From the NCBI RefSeq assembly GCF_000374165.1, contig NZ_KB893742.1, positions 1 through 51,541 on the forward strand: a DNA stretch of 51,541 nucleotides, in the 5' to 3' direction. This DNA is from Parafrankia elaeagni. Its GTDB lineage: Bacteria; Actinomycetota; Actinomycetes; Frankiales; Frankiaceae. The notes under the pieces were generated by a model. The model was given only the letters and a program-made list of their open reading frames with translations. It was not told where the DNA came from and ran no database searches. The position numbers and the translations under genes were made by a program. Position 1 is the first letter of the stretch. Every line of letters begins with the position of its first letter. Below, one piece after another: positions 51,442-51,541 of the stretch.

Positions 51442-51541
51442 ATGTCGTTGCAGCCGAAGGGGCTGCCGGAGATCCCGGCGCAGACGGTGGCGGTCGCGCG
51501 GGCGGCGTTCCCGCGGGGGACGTTGGCGATGCGGCTGCGGG
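51442..51541 (+). mobile_element. IS1182-family transposase, N-terminal part (runs off the window)
   Basis: ATG 51442 has GGAGG eight bases upstream and the frame reads MSLQPKGLPEIPAQTVAVAR, then AAFPRGTLAMRLR to the window end. This is the N terminus of IS1182-type DDE transposases (MSLQP..IP..P..T..VARAAFP-G). The left end of the element should lie between 51330 and 51440; I could not fix its inverted repeat. The rest lies outside the window, so intactness is unknown. Confidence 0.75.

Overview
The window is high-GC actinobacterial DNA. A fused PutA, a monomeric NADP isocitrate dehydrogenase, an OhrR/Ohr pair, secreted lipases and many degenerate transposase fragments fit a Frankia-like or other sporulating actinobacterium. 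The genus is an inference from gene style only. No rRNA, tRNA, CRISPR array or replication origin was seen.

Left part (1-17.6 kb): an N-terminally truncated Sll1717-type P-loop ATPase, an esterase-like protein that has lost its catalytic Ser and His, a small hypothetical gene, a Rieske oxygenase alpha subunit whose Shine-Dalgarno site points to an ATC codon, then icd and putA facing left with a strong hairpin after icd. Next come a secreted esterase, an IS5-family remnant, a beheaded thioredoxin-reductase-like gene, a small two-helix membrane protein, a scrambled IS630 transposase and a secreted glycerophosphodiesterase with beta-sandwich modules.

Middle part (17.9-41.7 kb) holds two leftward operons. 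The first is an OB-fold membrane protein (YqiJ-like), a flotillin/YqiK-like SPFH protein and a 1713-residue AAA+ ATPase of the type usually annotated as DNA repair ATPase. It looks like a membrane-scaffold plus giant-ATPase module. The second is a metallo-beta-lactamase-fold protein related to the ComEC hydrolase domain, a 502-residue orphan with an acidic tail, and a 3636-residue membrane-spanning protein. The last two overlap by 4 bases (ATGA). The giant has a large beta-rich N-terminal half, two hydrophobic segments, about a dozen fibronectin-III-like modules and a C-terminal domain repeated three times. I cannot match this trio to any characterised system; it is the best candidate here for something undescribed. 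A rightward alpha/beta hydrolase separates the two operons.

Right part (41.9-51.5 kb): a graveyard of fragments (NYN/PIN-like, glycine-rich-domain, aminoglycoside phosphotransferase, McrC, RelE-like/UvrD helicase). Intact genes sit among them: a NUDIX hydrolase, a GNAT-SGNH fusion, a winged-helix plus alkyltransferase-like fusion without the active-site Cys, and a secretory lipase. An aldo/keto reductase and the divergent ohrR/ohr pair with palindromic operators follow. The window ends inside an IS1182-family transposase.
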